From Bryoerythrophyllum caledonicum (taxonomy: Eukaryota > Streptophyta > Bryopsida > Pottiales > Pottiaceae): a stretch of 64,000 bases of DNA. Of this stretch, positions 57,309 to 64,000 are shown piece after piece (position 1 is the stretch's first letter; the number at the start of each line of letters is the position of its first letter). The stretch spans positions 27,950,602-28,014,601 of the forward strand of contig OZ020514.1 in assembly GCA_963971425.1 (NCBI GenBank). Reading direction: 5' to 3'. Under the pieces are notes generated by a model, which searched no databases, was not told where the DNA came from, and saw nothing but the letters and a program-made list of their open reading frames with translations. Made by a program: the position numbers and the translations under genes.

Positions 57309-59580
57309 ATCGCCAGCCAAGAGTTTGGAAGTCTACATAATTTAGCTGATGTTAGGAACGAGTTGTGTAGCAAAGTCCACTTAGATCAGATACCAAAGAG
57401 AAAGAAGCGGGCGCCCCAATTCTCTACCTTGAAACAACTGAAGGCGTCAGAGGAGTCGCGAATGCAGAGGTACGCGGGCACAGAGGGTACAACTAGAATA
57501 TTAGGTCTAGAGTTTGCGAAGCTGGACGTAGTGACAACGTCGAGGCGGAGAGGTAAAGCAGCGGCTGACAAGGAGCTGGAGGTTCAAGTTTCGATGGACG
57601 ATGCGTGTGTTTTAGAAAAGCAGGTACACGCCTGTCTTGTAGCGAGGAAGGGTGATTGAAAATGTATCTCCTGGAAGGGTCATACGTGTCCCGTGAGTTT
57701 TACTTAGACGTTGTTTTTTGGAAAAAAGAATGAAGGATGATAGTGCTATTTAATGTCGATCTTGTGGCAGAATTTGATGATTGAAAGCTTCCTTATAAAA
57801 CGATGCATTTGATAGAAGGTGACTTGGATGGATTGCAAAGAGTCCTTTGGATGGAGAGAGGGGATTAGACTTTGATGTCTTAAGTAGCGGACAATTATGA
57901 TGTATGATGCAATACAATGTCGATGCGATTGGTAATGAGTAATATGATGGTAAGGTGAGGAAGGTGGTTTAGTCTGATTAAGGACAAATTGGGTAGTGGC
58001 CGAAAATGATGTTGAAGTGGTAAGGTAAGTCGATTGCTTGACTTGTAAGCAAAGTCGAAATGATGAGTATTAGACATAAAAGAGACATGTATAGTCGATA
58101 TTGACAGCTTAGGTTGCGGCCGATGCTGACGGCTCTCGCATGTTATGTCAAATCAAGGCCTTAAAAAATGACGGTTGTCGATGAGATGGGTTGTAGACAT
58201 AATTATTGGGTTGTTGATGGAAGGGTAGTGGTCATAATGAGTTCTTGAATCGGACGGGTTGGATAGAGGCGGAGGTTGACTACTCACCCTGACCAAAGTT
58301 ATAAGTAGAGCAACTTCTACTGTTTATCTTCTTTCATTTGTGCAACCTTTGGAGTCTTAGGTTTTATAGTCGATAGTTTTGGTTTGCAAGCTAAAGCGTT
58401 CTAGTGCTGAGCGATGCCGAGAAATTCTGTGTTAGATGGGGCTCCAGAGCGTTCTTTGCACGTAATTGTAGACAAGCTTAGGTGACGGAATGCTTAGGGT
58501 TTGGAGTGAACTGAGAGTCAAGGTATTGCGAGGTGTTTTGGAAAGAACTCTTGTGAAGAGGGTACGATATGTAGCTAACATCGGAATTGAAGCAATCGCA
58601 GATGGATGTAGAGGAAGCTACCGGTGATCCGGTTTTGCGCACAACTAGAGGCCGCGAGAAGGTGCCTGTCGGTGGAGAAGACGCGCGTGAATCCGGTGTG
58701 GAGGTTGCGAACAAAGGTGGAGGCGAGGGTTTGGCGATGGCCATTGTCGACGAGGAAAAAGTCCGAGACAAAGGCAAAGGAGACAAGGCGGGACCTGGAG
58801 GCGTTAACAAATTCAAGGAAGATGTTTTAAACACGGTGACCGAAAGTGGAGGAGAAGAACAACAAGAGCCCGGCAAAGGATGTGATGATTTAGATAAAGG
58901 CGACATAGAAGAGAGCGACGAAGATGACGACATCAACAAAATAGAAGAGGAGGCGGAGAGCGAGGAGAAAGCAGAGAGTGAAGCGGAGGTGGAGAGCAAT
59001 GCAGCCGCTGCCGGCGAGGCCCTTGTCGGGCTGGGCTTATCCGATTCAAGCAAGGACAGTGATGCCGAGAGAGGGTCGAGGAGGAAGGGCAAACGCGAGA
59101 GCAAGATGAGGGAGAAGAAGGAGGCTACGCCTGACCTTGACGATGACCTCGGCCAGGATCCAGATGCGTCTATAGAGGAAGTGACGGAGTGAATTGGCAT
59201 CGTGTATCACCCTGATGCATTTGCGGCTATCAACCTAATGTGGCGTCTCCCGATGGATAAACTCTCACATATTCGAATTCCTTTCTGCCGCATGATACTT
59301 ATGCAGGAGCTTCGAAAAGTGCACAAAATCGAGAAGCAGAAGAAGATGGCTGGGTTTGCTCATGGTTATCGAGATGGTGACATCTCCTTCTACCATGCGG
59401 TGACTGGCAAGGAGGGAATTGAGCGGCCTGTTGATGATGCGATTTTGAATTCCTGGTCCTCAGACTGGAAATCCATGAACGAAGAATTTGAATCCAAGTT
59501 GGCTGACGACGAAGACCTAAAGCATCTGAGTGGAAAGATGTTGTACATCTACGATGGCAACCACCGTGTCGTAGGACGCG
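57309..59580 (+). pseudogene. Second ParB-like gene, truncated (methyltransferase part absent)
   Basis: Exon 1 (open from 57,309) has a basic N-terminus (IPKRKKRAPQF) and ends at CAG before GTACAC; intron 57,624-58,601; exon 2 starts MDVEEATGDPVL. A long acidic low-complexity stretch (EESDEDDDINKIEEEAESEE) precedes a single TGA at 59,190, then in the same frame a ParB-like domain: LPMDKLSHIRIPFC, AHGYRDGDISFYHAV and YIYDGNHRVVGR (59,550-59,580). This matches the exon 4 domain of the gene at 32.3-36.8 kb, including spacing to DGNHR. Homology ends right after this motif, where unrelated sequence starts. No ATG was found for exon 1. The acidic region is absent from the first copy, so the two are not recent duplicates. 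Confidence 0.5.
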
Positions 59581-59784
59581 TTGGCAAGTATTCACATCTT
59601 AACACAAAGATACCCTTAAGATAATCGTTCCCACAGAGAGTCACCGAGAACTACAACGACTAACAACAAACCATGATCTGTACAATATCAACTATACAAT
59701 ATATACATCAAAAGAAAAGAGAGAAAGGTTTAGATCACAAGGGGGAGCGTTAATTACACCAACCGCCCCACCCAAGTTCTTTAC

Positions 59785-60024
59785 ATGGCCCGGATCCCGG
59801 ATGGCCCGAATCCCACATGGCCCGGATCGGACATGGCCCGGATCGTACATGGCCCGGATCGTACATGGCCCGGATCGTACATGGCCCGGATTGTACATGG
59901 CCCGGATCGTACATGGCTCGGATCCTACATGGCCCGGATCCCGCATGGCCCGGATTGTACATGGCCCGGATCCTACATGGCCCGGATCGGACATGGCCCG
60001 GATCGTACATGGCCCGGATTGTAC
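59785..60024. repeat. 16-bp minisatellite, 15 units
   Basis: Fifteen units of ATGGCCCGGATCGTAC with point variants and exact 16-bp spacing. Since 16 is not a multiple of three and no unit creates a stop in any frame used, long open frames appear on both strands; they repeat every 16 residues and are not evidence of proteins. Confidence 0.95.
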
Positions 60025-60884
60025 ATGGACTTTACAACTATATATATTATAGACATCCGGATACTTGCGTATCCGGAGAGTATTTTATCACCATGAACGA
60101 CGGTTCACAGACTCAAACAAGTTTTAGTAAACGTTACTTCTTCCTCACAGTTTCTCCAATCACTCCTACGCACTAACTTGGGATGGTTGTGGTGTCACTG
60201 GGTTCCCCCATAAGAGGGGATAAGGCTTGGGCCTTAAGGACTAACACTTACTCTTGTGGCACGTACGTGGTGTACCCACCCTTCGAGCTGTTAGACCTTC
60301 CTTCACCTCAAAATCAGCTAAAGGAATAGTACGTCGTGGGATCGCCTAGCTATTAGCCCTGGGTACGTGATTCCCACTCCTTTTCTTCAGGGAACAAAGT
60401 CCTCCTCCTATTACTCCGATGGTCACCTCGCAAAGGGGTTAGTTGGATCTCCTTTCTTCTCTCAAGATAATCCGAGCTGTTAGAGTCGGTCTGGACTTAC
60501 TGTCCTTAGGTCAAACCAGTCTACTCCGTCCTCAACACGAAGGGTTGATGGTGTGTAGTGCTCCTATGGATCAATCTATCCGACCAAAGGTTGATGCGTC
60601 TGGGATCTAGAGTACATCTTCACAATCGATGACATACTGCCGCCGACCGGTCACACAAGACATATCAAGACTCCTTCCACACCCGTCACTCCCCCTTCGT
60701 CCTCCCCTAACCATAGTTGGGTTGGTTGAGCTGCTTCCGATTTCGCCTCTCACTACGTTGACCGACTCTTCTTCCGGGTTCGAGGGGTTTCGACCAGAGG
60801 AGGCTCCGATGCTTTGGGCTCATATTTGGAGTCCATCTCCGGTCGGCCGTACTTTTGAACATTCAAAAGTTCTTTGTATTCGTC
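60025..60884. other. No gene recognised
   Basis: Moderately GC-rich sequence downstream of the minisatellite. It looks like repetitive-element sequence, possibly part of whatever truncated the ParB-like gene at 59.58 kb, but I found no terminal repeat or protein motif. Confidence 0.4.
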
Positions 60885-61405
60885 CTACTCCGCCAATGTG
60901 AGCAAGTCATGCTTGGCGTAAAGGAGTGTTAGGAAGGACGGAAGTGGTGAACCGGTCTTCTCCGTCTGGTGGAGGTTCTTGACCAACCGTTCGACTAGGT
61001 CACTCATCAAAGAGACCCAATCAACGGTGATCTTTCCCCTCATTGCTCCAAGGAAGGTGCATGCCCACTTGGACACCAACCTCTTGGGCTTCTCTAGATG
61101 GAAGATAGGATTCAGGAACCCTACAACTATCTGAACCTGGGGGTCACTGAGATCACTCATGTTGTAGCCATCTTTTGGATGGATGTTTTGACGGAATTCC
61201 CCCTTCAAAACTCATCCTTTCTTTTTGCTATCTTCATGGCCCCGTCCTGGAAGCCATACGTCCGCTTCCACTCCGCCCCTCTCCACCTCTCTAGATGAGC
61301 TCGGAGGCTCCCATCATACTGATTTTCCAGATCCTCCATCAACTCTGTCACCAAGTCCTTGTTCTTCATACCCGACGCCACTTCCATGAGTCCGGCGCGT
61401 CCCAT
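60885..61405 (-). pseudogene. Unidentified coding remnant with frameshift
   Basis: Two overlapping minus-strand frames join at about 61,207: the first reads LMEDLENQYDGSLRAHLERW and GFQDGAMKIAKRK; the second KPKRLVSKWACTFLGAMRGK, then VDWVSLMSDLVERLV and LLYAKHDLLT. The pattern (helical, conserved Trp, VDW) resembles a protein often repeated in bryophyte-type genomes, which I cannot name. Probably an element-encoded protein; function unknown. Confidence 0.35.
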
Positions 61406-64000
61406 GTCCTCCAGAAAATGGTAGAAGACCTAGACATCCTTGTCTTCTACGGGGTATTCCGGCGTCACCCTTTGGATTGGTAGCCCTCTCGCAATAGTAT
61501 TCTTCATCTTGAGCGTCCTTCCGGCTTGGTCTCCACTCCCAGATATGGCTATCTCTAACTGCTCTTCAACCTTACTTCTATTAGGTCACACCTGCAGGCA
61601 CTAACCTCGCAAAAGTTCTCTCTACCCGGAATACTTCCGGACTCCGAATAGCAAAAGAAGTCAGAAGGCAGGAAGAGAGAAAGAGAGAGAGCAAAAAACG
61701 ACAAAGAAGAATGGTGACACCTTCCTTTTTCTAACCCCTTTTATCTATGACATGACGTACAGACAACCATCAATGCTATTGGGCTCCTAATGTCGTTTCC
61801 AGATTTTGGATACTATTCGGAATATTTCGGACATCTGTCGGATGCTCTGGACGTCCGATTTTCGGAAAAGTGTTTAGGAGAACGCTGTTCAACGATTCCA
61901 GTTAGGCCTAGAATCCATATTCCTTATTTCTATCTAGTTGTACTATTCTATATTACTCTATTCACTTTTTTTTTATTTTCTCCCTTTGCTTACCGGATTT
62001 CAAGGTTATATCCAAAACCTTGTGGGAACGGATTCCCATAGCACGTGCAAAACGTTAGCCCCCAACATTCCATCTCACCGTGCATTCACCAATTCTAAGG
62101 AGAAGGTGCCACATCAACGAGCCCTTTTATCATGGCTCATGTGGTTTACAGCTCCAGAGAGTAGCAGCTTGCTATCTAATCCTACTTACTTTGGCACATC
62201 GATGTCTTGATCTAAATATCTATAGTGTATAAAACATATACGTGTGTATATTTTGAAAATATCTTTGATTAAGAGGACGAAACTTACTTGTGACGCTTCT
62301 GATAGCTTCAAGATGAGGCTTGTTGCTCATGAAACTGTATGAAAGGTAGAAGCCATAAACACTATTAACCAATTCAAAGTATTCCTTTAGGTTCTTAGAA
62401 TTTGTGTTTGGATTTGAAGTTCAAACTATAAAATGTCGAATTGAAGGCTTTTTATGGAGTGACAAGATCTAGAGTGTGAACCAGAGGTAGAACTAGAGCT
62501 TTCCTTGTCTAAGTTGCTAATTCAACCATCTCAGCCGGTGGTTTTTACACCATTTCCATTCCACCCACTAGATGAAGATGGATTTTTTCGTCCGCTTGAA
62601 CAACCTCATGTTGGGCAGCGTTGGCATGGTAATCTTCAAAAGGACGCTTGTACTTGAGTGATCTGATTTCAAACTAGATGTGTTGTACTAGGCACGCGTG
62701 AAGTAACATTTGAAGGGAGTTTTGAAGGTTTGAATGAAGACCATTTTTTTTGCATATCTTGGCCAATCAAGATAAGTGTTGGCCACCATCGTTGGTTACA
62801 AGGGCTAGTAAATCTTTTAACAAAGACTCTATGTGCAGATTACATCGCAATCATTATCAAGCGCATCCTCAAATTAATGCAGATTCAGTAGCATTCTTTT
62901 TTTACTTTAGTTTTTAAATTTATTAGATTTTGATTGAAGCTTTGTACTTAATATAAGTATTCTTTTGTTGCATTTGAATGTTAGGAATTTAAAGATGGTG
63001 GATACAGGTTAGTTTACCTCCTAGTTAGAACTCTAGGGATTTGTTTGCCTCAAAAGATAAATAGGAACTTACCTTTTGGTGTTTTCCTTGGGCCAATAGG
63101 TGTTTTGAGACCCATGATAGGTGCACATGGGCAAATTCCACCTACCTTAGGGGTCTAGAGAGTAGGTAGGCATCTTCTCTCTTCCTCCTAGTCGGAGTTT
63201 TGAGTGAGAAAGAAGTTAGTGTGTTTTTGGAGTGAAAGGTGTGAGGGTGTAGAAGCCGTGAGTTTGATCAACCACAACTCTAATTATAAGGTATATTTTG
63301 TGATAAAATATATTGAACAATCATTCTTTTATATGATACACTTTCATTGAGATTTCTTTTAATTGATTTAGGGTTGTGAACAAAAAGTTAGAAGCATGTA
63401 AATGGAGGAGGGTCTGTTGGCACCCAATGTAGGAGAGCAGAGATTTGGGCTCTCACTAAAGTTTGTAGTTTTTGCTTCTCTCTTTGAAATTTAGAGGAAT
63501 TATAGCACTATTTCTTAGCTTTTTATAAACTCATCATTCAAATCAATTGGAATTATATAACAAAATTTATGGGTTCTTGATTCAAAGTTGGTCTACTGCC
63601 TTTGTCTTTTGAAACCCATGACAAAGTAGAGCTATTTATCTTTCTTGGAGAATTTGTTGGAAGTAAAATTCTTCTTAAAGATAATAAATTTTGTTACCTT
63701 CTAGAAATCTATCAACTTTTCAATTTGGAGAAAAACTGAAAATGTTATGAGTTGAGAAGCAAAGGAGGTCTGATGCCTTTGTATTTTGTGTAGAATGTAG
63801 TTAGGATGAGTGGAGAGTTGGGTTTCTTGTCAATTCTTAAAGACTTTGAAGAATTTGAACACTCTAAAGACTTGAAAACATGAAGATTGAAGATTGAAGA
63901 CTCATGTGTTGTCGCTTGTGGCTTTGTTGTTCCCAGCCGGTTATGGATGTTTGTCGTCTTTTTATTGTCATTCCTATTCGCTTTGGAGGCCTGTCATTTT
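61406..64000. other. No clear gene; possible short coding relic near 62.55 kb
   Basis: AT-rich sequence. At 62,541-62,615 the plus strand could encode PFHPLDEDGFFRPLEQPHVG before GGTAAT, which looks coding, but I cannot assign a family or connect it to another exon. The last 1.4 kb shows only long A- and T-rich non-coding sequence. Confidence 0.35.

Overview
The window looks like nuclear DNA of a land plant made almost entirely of mobile elements and their cargo. Evidence: GT-AG introns with consistent phases, degenerate TTTAGGG runs, and MULE, CACTA, copia and solo-LTR remnants. The mix of families (DUF7869-type proteins, SWIM/MULE proteins, FCP1-like proteins, a ParB/methyltransferase-like gene) suggests a bryophyte, perhaps a liverwort, but that is a guess from memory of similar proteins. 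I see no rRNA, tRNA, CRISPR or prokaryotic operon.

Layout. 1-3,994: MULE-like transposase copy A, cut by a solo LTR (269-1,367, TSD ATATA). 4,424-12,598: region bounded by GCTCAC-type terminal arrays, holding an unknown gene and a decayed DUF7869-type transposase. 13.2-16.4 kb: an acidic protein gene and a multi-exon FCP1-like gene. 16,723-30,133: a very large inverted repeat (arms 4.41 and 4.72 kb, spacer 4.28 kb) carrying two divergent transposase copies, the left one cut at the arm border. 32.3-36.8 kb: a nine-exon gene with a ParB-like domain and a C-terminal region like a beta-class DNA methyltransferase, with seven in-frame stops. 37.4-40.9 kb: MULE copy B. 41.3-42.1 kb: a small GCTCAC-ended element holding an FCP1-like exon. 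45.7-52.7 kb: a larger GCTCAC-ended region with an unknown coiled-coil gene and a CACTA element (46,187-48,614, TSD GAT). 53.1-56.8 kb: MULE copy C. 57.3-59.6 kb: a second, truncated ParB-like gene. 59.8 kb to the end: a 16-bp minisatellite, an unidentified coding remnant and unexplained sequence.

How the parts fit. Short palindromes recur in introns, gene flanks and element ends. One family (AGCTCGA-N-TCGAGCT core) forms a 9- or 6-unit array about 135 bp upstream of the DUF7869-type transposase and also brackets the FCP1-like gene, suggesting that both belong to one mobile unit. Three further families share a CTCG...CGAG centre. Most coding regions carry isolated in-frame stops, about two thirds of them TAG by hand count, often with frames and splice sites otherwise intact.
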